DNA of 64,000 nucleotides from Euonymus europaeus (taxonomy: Eukaryota > Streptophyta > Magnoliopsida > Celastrales > Celastraceae), in contig OY756972.1 in NCBI GenBank assembly GCA_963580455.1, positions 15,949,001-16,013,000 on the forward strand, written 5' to 3'. Below the pieces are notes generated by a model. It was given only the letters and a program-made list of their open reading frames with translations, ran no database searches and had not been told where the DNA came from. The position numbers and the translations under genes are program-made. Position 1 is the stretch's first letter. The number at the start of each line of letters is the position of its first letter. Positions 45,538-55,622 of this stretch are shown piece by piece.

Positions 45538-46383
45538 GGTAAGTGGAGGCCAATTAAACTTTCAAGGTATGGGCCGGATCTCTCTCATTTGTTTTTTGCG
45601 GATGACCCTGTGCTATTTGGAGAGGCTACAGTGGAACAAATGGGTGTTATCAAGGAGTGCTTGGACCGGTTCTGTAATAGTTCAAGCTAACGTGTGAGTC
45701 TCCAGAAATCTAGTGTCTTTGTTTCGAAGAATGTGAATTTGGATATTGCAAAAGAGATTTCTATAACATCTGGTATCCCGCTTACTGCTAATTTGGGGAG
45801 GTATCTTGGTGTGCCCTCTATTCATGGCGGGGTTTGTTCCGATACATATAAGCATATCCTAGATCGTGTCACAATGCGATTAGAAGGTTGGAAGGCCAAA
45901 GTTCTATCTTTTGCATGAAGGGTAACTTTAGCTCAATCGGTGCTTTCATCGATTCCAATGTATACAATGCAAACTGTCTTGCTGCCTATGGAGGTTTGTT
46001 TGAACATTGAGAAGATCATTCGAAGATTTCTATGGGGAGGCAATGAAGTTGATAAAAAAATTAGTCTTGTAAAGTGGGATGTTGTTACGAAACCCAAATC
46101 AAAAGGGGGGTTGGGGATTAGACAGGTTCATAATATGAACCTTTCTTTTCTAGCCAAATTGGGTTGGCGTCTTTATCATGAGAAGGAGAGTCTTTGGGCT
46201 AGGGTACTGAGTAAGAAATATGCTCCTCATAGTGTTGTTATTAGTGGCTTGCGAGTTAAGCAAGGAGCCTCTAATGTTTGGAGAGGAATAGTTAAGTCCT
46301 CTTTTATTTTTCATACTGGTATGAAAATTGTGGTAAGAATTGGTAGAGACACTCGGTTTTGGAAAGATGTCTGGCTTGGAAAT
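45538..46383 (+). pseudogene. L1-type LINE reverse transcriptase fragment (5' part)
   Basis: The translation begins within RT (WRPIKLSRYGPDLSHLFFAD, containing the FADD catalytic motif in place of YxDD). It continues with the plant L1 pattern LGRYLGVPSIHG, then LEGWKAKVLSFA, QSVLSSIPMYTMQTVLLP, IIRRFLWGGNEVDKKISLVKW, GGLGIRQVHNMNLSFLAKLGWRL and FWKDVWLGN. It is 5'-truncated (typical of LINEs) and holds stops (after CNSSS at 45690; TGA at 45916-45918) and frame changes. It is broken at 46383 by the copia insertion and resumes at 53943. Confidence 0.88.
46379..46383. repeat. left target-site duplication GAAAT of the copia element
   Basis: GAAAT precedes the left LTR; the same five bases at 53938-53942 follow the right LTR. 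Confidence 0.93.
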
Positions 46384-46717
46384 TGTTGAATCGATAGGAA
46401 GAAGAAACACTTACTTGTTTCTTGATCGGTACGACAAATTTGACAGGATCGTGGTAAGTTCCAATGCTTCAACTCGTAACTCCGATTACTAGAACCGAGA
46501 TAGATTCCACAGTACGAACCCCCTTGATTTCTTGTTTCAGGAACTGGAGAAGTAATTTTTCTTGGAAGCAAACCGTGCTTCTGTTTCTTCTTGCCAATAT
46601 ACGTTTAACGTATATTGGCAGTTGAGAGCAGTTGTCTCCAAGACAACTGCCTCAACTCCCAAGTAAATGGGTTGGGCTGAGTCTAGCCCACATGGGCGAC
46701 CTAGCCCAAGTCCAACA
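46384..46717 (-). repeat. copia LTR, 3' copy (334 bp)
   Basis: + strand ends are TGTTGAATCG and AAGTCCAACA. It differs from 53604-53937 only in GGGCGACCTAG versus GGACGACCCAG near the right end. It contains consecutive hairpins: 46593-46619 (13-bp arms GCCAATATACGTT) and 46620-46657 (arms GCAGTTGTCT plus AGTTGAG). Confidence 0.95.
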
Positions 46718-46727
46718 TCTCCCACTC
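46718..46727 (-). promoter_or_regulatory. copia polypurine tract
   Basis: The - strand reads GAGTGGGAGA directly before the 3' LTR start TGTTGGACTT, the usual plus-strand primer form in copia elements. Confidence 0.88.
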
Positions 46728-47854
46728 GCCCATGATGGGCTGGACTCTATACTTGCATAAGAAATCATTCATACAGGTGAACGGACTGTGCGACCTGAAG
46801 CACACATATATTGGGAGCTCTAATATAGAAACCTCATACAGGCCATATTAGAGACATCAACCTCAAAATATAATTATTCCCGAAAGTGTACTTATATACC
46901 CCAAACATTTTGAATCACACATAATTGAGTATTATTCAATCCCTCAAGAATTCTATACTCAATCCATCACAACAATTACAAGTATTCTAAATCATATCAA
47001 ACTCCTTTGAGTGAGATGATCCCGGCCGGTGAATACAGGCAATAGGTGTAAAGCCAAAAATGTTCTTTCTTTTGCCCTCATATCAATTAGATCTGAATTA
47101 ACTCGCTTTCCTAGGAGTGCACCTTTATGTCGAATCATTCCATGACCATTGGATACACCCTTAAGGTAGCAAACATTAATACATCACATCATGATATAGT
47201 CAAAAGTTGCAAAGGGTAAAGTATTGAGATCTATGTCTAGATCTCTCTAGGACTCACACAGTGAAGAAGTAGGGATCCATTCTTTCACTTCCAAATAGGT
47301 CGACTAGCACATGCAGTATGAAATGCATGTTATGGCAGAGCTTCTCTTTTCTATTCTTAAGACAAAGAATGTATGTCATTGCTCTCCTCATTAGAGGTAA
47401 TATACCATATGAGTCTTAGTCTTGTCACCAAATCACAGGCGCCAAACCTGAACTTCTCATATACTCACTTCTAAAGTGTCAGATGACTAACTTCACACTC
47501 GGCTTTTATCATATAGACTCATGAATGGCGGGGATTCATTCATGTCGATTCTCTTATTTAAGAATCTCATCTTGGTCCTAACCAAGGCGACTCCAAATTG
47601 ATGACTTTGAATTAAATTCGCTCCTACTGCGCTCAAGTCGCTAATCAAGCGCTATAACTCAAATAGTCTCATCTCTACTCGCTTGACAAGCGCTAGAGGC
47701 GATTGCTCGTGTGAGTGAGCCAATATTTGTCTATCAACATACCTTATTGAATTGTACAACTATACTCTTACAGTATATACCGTAAAATAAACGTTGAATA
47801 ATATGTAAAAAACATTTAATTTATTCAACAAACTGCAAGCATCCTAATCGCATA
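46728..47854 (-). other. copia 3' non-coding region
   Basis: About 1.1 kb between the original pol stop (47855) and the polypurine tract, unusually long for a copia element. It has repeated CAAGCGCT(A)-type words near 47640-47700 and no convincing frame. Confidence 0.6.
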
Positions 47855-50800
47855 TTACATTCTACACATGCCTAGGGATTTTACATGTTTCATAAATACA
47901 TCCCTTGCTATAGGCTTGGTGAGTGGGTCTGCCACCATGTCATTTGTAGAAATGTATTTTAGGACCACGTCCTTGTCAGTAATTGCATCTCTAATATAGT
48001 GATATCTTTTCTTTATGTGTTAGGTCTTTCCATGATATTTAGGATCCTTGGCAACAGCCAATGCAGCAGTGTTATCACAGAAAATTGTCACAGGTTCTGA
48101 TGCTGATTTGACAATTTCTAAGTGCTGCAGGAAACTCTTTAACCAAACAGCATCTTGAGTTGCTGCGGAACAAGCTACGTATTCAGCCTCCATAGTGGAT
48201 AAGGCTACACAAGATTGCTTTTTGCTACTCCATAGTATTGCACTATCATTTAGCAAGAAAGTAAATCCTGAAGTTGATTTGCACTGATCAACGTCTCCTC
48301 CCCAATCAGCATCGGAGTAACCTATCAAACGCAAATCCTTCTTCCCTTGATAACATAACATATAGTCTGAAGTTCCTTTCAGATACCGCAAAATCCTCTT
48401 GACTGCCATCCAGTGCTTTTGACCAGGATTTGATTGATATCGGCTGACCAAACCAACAGCATAACATATGTCAGGACGTGTGCATATCATTGCATACATC
48501 AGACTCCCGACAGCACTGGCATAAGGTACTCTGGACATCTTTTCTATCTCTTCTGGAGTCTTGGGACACATATCAAGACTTAGGCTCAAACTCTTTTCAA
48601 CAGGAGTATCCATCGGCTTGCTATCTTGCATGTGATAGCGCTCCAACATCTTTTTGATGTAAGTCTCTTGAGATAAACCCAAAAGCCTTTTAGCGCGATC
48701 TCTAATGATCTTCACACCAAGCACGTAGCTAGCCTCACCCATGTCTTTCATTTCAAAGTTGGACGATAACCACTTTTTAGTGGTATCAATCATCTCTTTG
48801 TTGTTTCCAGCTATTAGAATGTCATCGACATATAAGGACAAAATTATAAAACCATCACTTGAACGTTTTAAATACACACAATGGTCCTCATCCATCATCG
48901 TAAATCCATTCTTTTGGATTGGTTGATGAAACTTGATGTTCCATTGCCTAGATGCTTGCTTGAGACCATATATAGATCTTTTGAGCTTGCAAACTTTGCG
49001 CTCTTGTCCTTTAGATTCAAAACCCAAAGGTTGATCCATATAGATTTCTTCATCTAGTTCTCCATTGAGAAAAACAGTTTTTACGTCCATTTGGAATAAT
49101 TCTAAGTCCATATATGCAACTATAGCTAGAACGAGGCGAACAGAAGTAATTCTCACAACAGGTGAGAATGTATCTTCATAGTCAATTCCCTCTTCTTGTG
49201 TGTAGCCTTTTGCTACTAGTCGAGCCTTATATCTTTCTATGGACCCATCCGCCTTACGTTTAATTTTGAGAATCCATTTATTTCCAATGGATTTTCGCCT
49301 TGGCGGTAGATCAACCAAATCCCAGACTTGATTAGCGTTCATTGACTCCATTTCTTCTTCCATAGCTTTACTCCATTCCTTAGCCTTAGGACCAGATAGA
49401 GCCTCTTTTACCGATTGTGGCTCTTCATCATCCTGTGGGGCAATCATGAATGCTTTCCCCTCAATCTCAAATCGACGACGTGGGATACGTTCACAGATGC
49501 TTCGACGAGGTTGAGATTGCTCATGATCTTGCTCCATAGGAGTCGGATCAAGCACCATGTCGCTCCCACGTTCCACGGGAGGATTAAGAGTGTTCTCTAA
49601 TCCCTCAACTGCGGTTGGGGTGCCATTTTCTTGATTTTCATATAATTGAAAATCTTTATTGACCTCACCTCTCACAGGAAAGTCCTCTTCTAAGAAAATG
49701 ACATCTCGGGACTCAAGTTCTGTCACGCTCCCATCAGCTTTTTCCCCAATGAAAACAAATTCTTTGGAGGTTTCAGAGTATCTAATAAAAATACACTTCT
49801 TCCCCCTAGGACCAAGTTTCCCATATTGATGAGAATTATTATGAATGTAAGCTGCACACCCCCAAGGATGCAAATTTCCTAAATTAGGTTTATTGCCATT
49901 CCATAATTCATATGGGGTGGATGAGACAGATTTAGAGGGAACACGATTAAGTACGTATGCAGCAGTTAATAACGCATCTCCCCAAAAGGAAATAGGTAAA
50001 TTAGCTTGCGCCATCATCGACCTAACCATGTCTAATAGGGTCCTATTCCTCCTTTCCGCAACTCCATTTTGTTGCGGAGTATAAGGAATAGTTAGCTGTC
50101 GAGCTATACCCTTTTCATCACAAAAACTTTTAAATTGATCAGATAGATATTCACGACCTCGATCGGTCCTTAAAGTTTTGATCTTCATGGTTAATTGATT
50201 CTCTACCAAATTAGTATATTGTTTGAAGCAATCCAATGCGTCAGACTTATGAGAAATCAAATAAACGTGACCAAAACGTGTGAAATCATCTATAAAAGTG
50301 ATGAAATAGTCGGCACCATGCCTAGCCCTCACATTCAGTGGTCCACAAATGTCTGAATGAATAAGCTGTAATGGACTAGTGGCTCTTTTGGCTTTGCCAA
50401 ATGGTAATCTGGTTGCTTTTCCAGCTAGGCAATGCTCACATGTGGGCAATTCTACTCTGGCGAGTGATCCCAAGAGACCTGCTCGTGCCAATCTATTTAA
50501 TCGGTCTTGCCCAATGTGTCCTAATCTAGCATGCCATAAAATACTTTCAGTATTAGGAACAGAACTGGACTTATCAACAACATAGATAGATGGATAGTTA
50601 TTAACCACAATGTTAGTGGTATCTAATACCATAAAACGATCCATTACATAGCCAGAACCATAATAAACGTTGTCCAGAAATACTTTTACACAACCTTTAA
50701 CAAACTGAAGCTCAAAACCTAGTTCTAATAAGACAATAACAGAAACAAGATTTCGTCGAACTTCAGAAGCGTAGAGCACATCATGAAGGTAAAGTGTGCG

Positions 50801-51907
50801 ACCACCCCGCAGCTCTAGCTTGCAGGTACCGATCCCAAGCACATCAGCGGAAGCATTGTTCCCCATGTAAATACTCCTACTTCCTTTAGGAATTCGACGA
50901 AATTCCACAAAGTTTGTTCGATCCCTTGTTATGTGGTCGGTTGCTCCTGAGTCTACAGTCCAATAAGGAACAGTCTCAGCAAGCATTAAACAGCTACTAA
51001 CATATAAGTTAGAGGGACAAATTTGTGCAAACAATACCTTTGGCTCAGTGAAATCACGAGCAAAGTGACCAGGTTTGCCACAATTGAAACAATTGTTGTT
51101 TCTGCCTTTCTTGCCGTCGCGTTTCCCACGCTTGCGCTTGTGTCCACTAGTACTAGCTTCATTTCCTCCTTTGCCTTTATGGAAAGCCTTTCCTTTACCC
51201 TTCCACTTCTTGCGTCCAGAGCCTTGTGCTCCTCGCGATTTGGACTCAGTCAAGAAAGCTTCATTATCAGGCTTCTCAGAGAGAAAACGATCTTCCTCAA
51301 GCTCAACATGACGAGCGACTTCATCAAATGTCTTGATGTTGTCGTTATAGGTAAGGTTAACACGCATGTGTTCCCAATTTCTTGGCAAAGAGCGAATCAC
51401 AGCTTGAACTTGCTGCTCATCAGTCATTTCATGCCCAGCAGACCTCAGTTCACTGATCATGTTAGACATGACCGTTAGATGCTGCCTCATGGTTTGATCT
51501 TGGCGCTTCTTATAACCATCGAACTTGAGGGTTAACTGACGCAACCTTGTTGTTGAAGTTCCACCATACTGGAGCTTAACAGCATCCCAAACTGCTTGAG
51601 CTGAACGATACCTCTCAAAGCGCAGCATTATATCATTCTTCATGCTGCTCAACATCAAAATGCGAGCCACACGATCTTTGCGCTTATAGGCCTGATATGC
51701 TTCCATATCACGCCTATGTTGAGCAGTGTTGCCTTGTTCAGGTTCAGCCATGGGTTGTGTAATTAATTCCAGCATGTCTTGCTCCTCCAGGAGATACTGA
51801 ATCTTACGATGCCAGACATCGTAATTCTTCTCATTCAGTTTGTCTCCATGGTTCAAATCAGCGACAATGCTTTTTGTTGCAGCCATTTCAACTATATAGA
51901 GATTCAA
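47855..51907 (-). pseudogene. copia gag-pol polyprotein with one late stop
   Basis: One open frame of 1295 codons (51907-48020); the first Met is 7 codons before the more likely start MAATKSIVADLNHG. Gag core (UBN2-type) is at about residues 80-205. The zinc knuckle CFNCGKPGHFARDF at about 273-286 has its last Cys replaced by Phe. Protease WTVDSGATDHIT lies near 317. GAG-pre-integrase follows (LWHARLGHIG, CEHCLAGKA). The integrase core has HSDICGPL, TDRGREYLS and PQQNGVAERRNRTL. RT has NKWILKIKRKADGSIERYKA and the catalytic YVDD. RNase H has YSDADWGGD and STMEAEYVACS. A TAA at 48020-48022 replaces the expected Lys codon (KTxHI); the frame then stays open to TAA 47855-47857 (YHYIRDA, ADPLTKPIARD). 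The premature stop removes only about 55 residues, but these belong to RNase H. Confidence 0.92.
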
Positions 51908-52327
51908 TTACGTAAATTAGGATCTTGTACAATTCAAATTATTTAAACAATGTTTCGCCATAAATTTCTAAATTAATTAATAATAATCTAACACATGCAA
52001 CAGCAACGAAAGTAATGTTACACATTCAATCAATTTCTGTTAGCATAGTCCAATTATTATTATTTAATTTAAACATGCGCAACATTTTAGTTATTAGGTA
52101 AGATTTATTTTATAAATCTACCAACCTAAAACCTCCCACTATCTTAAAAATTTCCATACATGCTCATTTAATGTAACTAATTAATAAATTACATAAAAGA
52201 AACATGCTTTTAATTAAACAAAACATCAAATATGTACATCAAGATCATAAATATGTACATACATAAGCAAATAATCAAATGTACTGGAAATATGTTCAAT
52301 GTGATACTGTAATAGAAAGACTACATA

Positions 52328-52765
52328 TCACATCCTAGGCATATAATCAGGATCAGCTATCACATCATCTGTGTCATCATCACTGTGTTCACCAAGCTCA
52401 TACACCTCATACCATGGAACAAAACGAGCAGCAGGCTCTAGAGACCTTGCGCTTCGTCCTGTTCGACGTATACCCATAATGGTATACTGGCGCTCCCTCT
52501 CAAGCAGTATCTCATCAGCGAGAGTGTTGAAGTTAATAAAACTCAACCGTGGTTTCAACGCCTGACGAACAAACTCCCATTCATCCGATAGAGCATTGAG
52601 CACAATCTCAAGTTGTTGCTCAAGAAAGAACTCATGAACATCACGATGCCACAAATTGTGAATCCAATAAAACATATAATCTATATGCTCAGCAATCGTA
52701 TGCGATGCATTCTTCTTATATGCCAATAAATGAATGATTTGTGCTCGTGTAGCCACTACATACAC
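52328..52765 (-). CDS. gag-like ORF in the copia leader (145 aa)
   Basis: This intact 145-codon frame lies 420 bp upstream of the main gag start, on the same strand. Residues about 22-92 (TIAEHIDYMFYWIHNLWHRD, then FFLEQQLEIVLNALSDEWEF, then LADEILLERERQ) match in order and spacing the main gag segment MRQHLTVMSNMISELRSAGH, DEQQVQAVIRSLPRNWEHM and ARHVELEEDRF. The C-terminus is acidic (SDDDTDDVIADPDYMP) instead of basic, and no knuckle follows. It is probably a duplicated or captured gag fragment, perhaps expressed separately. It could equally be a relic with no product. Confidence 0.55.
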   Translation of the reverse strand: MYVVATRAQIIHLLAYKKNASHTIAEHIDYMFYWIHNLWHRDVHEFFLEQQLEIVLNALSDEWEFVRQALKPRLSFINFNTLADEILLERERQYTIMGIRRTGRSARSLEPAARFVPWYEVYELGEHSDDDTDDVIADPDYMPRM

Positions 52766-53603
52766 AAATAATCAATTAAAGAATAATTAACTTATTAATT
52801 AGTTAATTATCACATGCACAATTTTTTTTTAGAAATTCAACAATTCCAGAAAAATCATAAATAATCAGAAAATAAATAAATAATTCATCTGAAAAAAAAA
52901 ATCATTTTCTCAAGTTGCACGCGCTCACACGCGCCACAAAATCAGCAGCCAATCAGAGCCCGCGGTGTATTACACGCGCGCTTCAATTTTTTTTTTAAAT
53001 ATAAGTGGAGCGCGGGTCAACCCGTGGGTCAAACCCGACCCGCGCACATGAATAGGTCAAACCCGGGTCAAAGGACTCGGTTGACCAAGGGAAAGGCGCG
53101 TGAGCGCTCCGCCTGGAGCGTGATCATCACGCGCCGCCTTCCCGGGATGTTTTCCGCCAAAAAGTTTTCCGAACTTGACCAAAAAAACTTCCAAATATGA
53201 TTCATGATACTTCAAATAATTTTTAAACCTTTTAATATGGTGGTTGAAGTATCCACAACTTGATCTGAGAGTGAAACCGTTTAAGAACACATAATTTCCA
53301 GAAAAATAACCCAGAAAATTCATCCAAGAACAATTTCGATCATGAATTTTCAAAAAATCATAACAATTCATACATTTGTCAGAAAAATGTGAAAAAATAC
53401 TCGTTGGAAAGCTTGTTCAGAGAGCTTTCCAACCATACCATATACGAAACCAAAACATGAAATAACATTGCTCAAAATGCAGAAGAAAGTTTCGGTTTTT
53501 TTTATTGAAAATCATGGTATATTACGTATTCTCATCTGATTTAACCATACAAAAACACGCAATCAAGCATGAAACATACTATAATCCTCTCCTCCGATAC
53601 CAT
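52766..53603 (-). other. copia leader (5' untranslated region)
   Basis: Non-coding leader between the 5' LTR/PBS and the gag-like ORF. It includes the words CACGCGC and CGCGC(G) near 52920-53130 and a proline/glycine-poor AT-rich remainder. No other ORF is supported. Confidence 0.6.
53589..53602 (-). promoter_or_regulatory. copia primer-binding-site-like sequence
   Basis: One base after the 5' LTR the - strand reads TGGTATCGGAGGAG. The usual initiator tRNA-Met site is TGGTATCAGAGC, so the first seven bases match and an A-to-G difference follows, with divergence after GAG. Confidence 0.75.
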
Positions 53604-53937
53604 TGTTGAATCGATAGGAAGAAGAAACACTTACTTGTTTCTTGATCGGTACGACAAATTTGACAGGATCGTGGTAAGTTCCAATGCTTCAACTCGTAAC
53701 TCCGATTACTAGAACCGAGATAGATTCCACAGTACGAACCCCCTTGATTTCTTGTTTCAGGAACTGGAGAAGTAATTTTTCTTGGAAGCAAACCGTGCTT
53801 CTGTTTCTTCTTGCCAATATACGTTTAACGTATATTGGCAGTTGAGAGCAGTTGTCTCCAAGACAACTGCCTCAACTCCCAAGTAAATGGGTTGGGCTGA
53901 GTCTAGCCCACATGGACGACCCAGCCCAAGTCCAACA
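53604..53937 (-). repeat. copia LTR, 5' copy (334 bp)
   Basis: Same ends and length as 46384-46717, with two differences. The hairpins are at 53813-53839 and 53840-53877. It is followed by GAAAT (53938-53942), which returns to LINE coding sequence. Confidence 0.95.
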
Positions 53938-53942
53938 GAAAT

Positions 53943-55290
53943 GAAAGCCTTCTTAGTGTGGCTTTGAAAGATATTAGTTTAGTTGACTCTCATAAGACAG
54001 TTCGAGATTATTGGACTGATGGAGTGGGCTGGAAGTGGGATATACTTTGTGGGGCTATACCAACGGAGTGGGAGGCACGGTTGGCTGCTGTTGTTTTGCA
54101 TGAGAACTTAGATATTAGAGATGAGACATGCTGGGGGTTGTCATCTGCTGGTCGATTTACTGTAAAATCGGCTTATGATTGTTCTATTGGCAGTGCCGAT
54201 CGTTACACAAATCGACTATAGCATGTAATTTGGAAGCTCAAAGTGCCTCAACGAATTTAGAATTTTGTCTGGCTAGTGGCTCACCAGAAAGTTATGTGTA
54301 ATGAAGAAAGAGTTAAGAGAGGTTTCACTACTAATATTTACTGCAGCCTTTTTCATGAAGCAGCTGAGGATATGGATCATTTGTTTCGCTGTTGTAGTGC
54401 AGCCAAACAAATTCGGAGGTCTTTATTGCCAAACCATGTGCTGCAAAGTCAAGGTACTTTAAACTTTCAAGAGTGGCTCTATTGCAATATCTGTACTTCA
54501 AATTCATTTATTAATGTGGAGCACTGGCCATTGACTTTGGTGGTAGATATTTGGTGCATCTGGAGATGGCGTAATGAGTTTATTTTTAATGGGATCATTT
54601 TTGCTTTAGGCCGAAAAGTGGCTTGGATTAAAAGACAGGTTGAGGAGTTTGTCTCAGTATTTTTTAGTAGTGAGTTGGGTGATTCCAGTGGTATTAAGAG
54701 GAAGGAAATTATGGTTGGATGGTCTCCTCCCCCATTTGGTTGGGTTACTTTGAACACGGATGGTTGTTGCAAAGGCTTAGGAGGGTGCGACATGGCTGAT
54801 GGTAGAGGTGTGTTAAGGGATTCAGCTAGAAGGTGGTTGAAAGGGTTCTCATTGAATATAGGGGTTTGCAGTGCAATTGAGGCAGAGTTATGGGCGGTTA
54901 AAAGTGGGTTACAATTAGCATGGGAGGCGGGACATAGGTGTGTGGTTTTGGAGACTGATTCAATGTTAGTTGCTAATTGGCTGAACAACAAAGAAATTCC
55001 TTTGTTGGCGGTGATGAGTTTGATTGATGTCTGTAGAAGTTTGTTGCATCGACATTAGACTGTCGAAGTGGTTCATATTTATCGAAAAAGAAATCGTGTT
55101 GCGGATCAACTTGCAAATGCGGCGCTTCATCATGGGAGAGGCATGGTTACCATTCAGTGTTCTTCACATGAGACTAAGTGTTTGCTTTGGGAGGATTGGG
55201 TAGGGGTGTCTTGGCCTCGCCTTGTTCGTAGTTGAGTAGTCTTTTATTGTGTTCTCTGTGGGTTTAATTCCTCTCCTTATCAAAAAAAAA
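53943..55290 (+). pseudogene. L1-type LINE 3' part: zinc-binding RT region, RNase H, poly(A)
   Basis: This resumes the LINE after the copia element. The zinc-binding RVT segment is visible (WGLSSAGRFTVKSAYD, IWKLKVPQRI, FHEAAEDMDHLFRCCSAA). A plant-type RNase H domain follows, with VTLNTDGCCKGLGG, then AIEAELWAVKSGLQ, then LETDSMLVANWL and finally NRVADQLANAALHHG, covering the D-E-D-D positions. Stops occur at 54220 (after YTNRL), 54258 and 55057. The end is a 12-A tail (55279-55290) after TTATC, as expected for a LINE. No flanking target duplication could be recognised. Confidence 0.88.
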
Positions 55291-55622
55291 AAAGACGATT
55301 ATGAAAGATATTTATTTTTAAATGACGAACTCACGTGGAAAACAAATACTGATGTGCCAAAGCTTTGTTTTGTTTGATGCATCCATCCAACTTTACCCAC
55401 ATGTTAACTTATGTGTCATTTTCCGAATTACCATCTCTCCAAGTACCTGGAAATATGTGGGCTGCCCAAGACGGGCTATTCTTGATAAGGCCCAGCTTCA
55501 GTAAGTATGACAAAAGCCCAAGGATACTATACATATCAATTATCAAGTATCAACCCACTCTCCCTCTTGCCTCCAACCACCAGTGCAACTCACAGAAAAC
55601 CAGTTGACTGATCAATCCCCAA
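55291..55622 (+). other. PPO2 upstream region
   Basis: AT-rich DNA between the LINE poly(A) tail and the PPO2 start. It presumably holds the promoter and a short leader. Pyrimidine-rich TCTCCCTCTTGCC lies near 55560. The LINE end is about 330 bp from the ATG. Confidence 0.45.

Larger units (their letters stand above)
46384..53937 (-). mobile_element. young complete Ty1/copia retrotransposon (7.55 kb)
   Basis: Two 334-bp LTRs (46384-46717 and 53604-53937) differ at 2 positions by eye and are flanked by GAAAT duplications in LINE sequence. The coding strand is -. The order is 5' LTR, a PBS-like site (53589-53602), a long leader of about 1.7 kb with a gag-like ORF, the main gag-pol (51907-47855), about 1.1 kb of 3' non-coding DNA, a polypurine tract (46718-46727) and the 3' LTR. 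The pol frame has one stop near its end. Low LTR divergence indicates recent insertion. Confidence 0.95.

Noticed and set aside
54479..54991. 170-codon - strand frame opposite the LINE RNase H
   Set aside because: The + strand carries clear RNase H motifs; the - frame is its antisense shadow.
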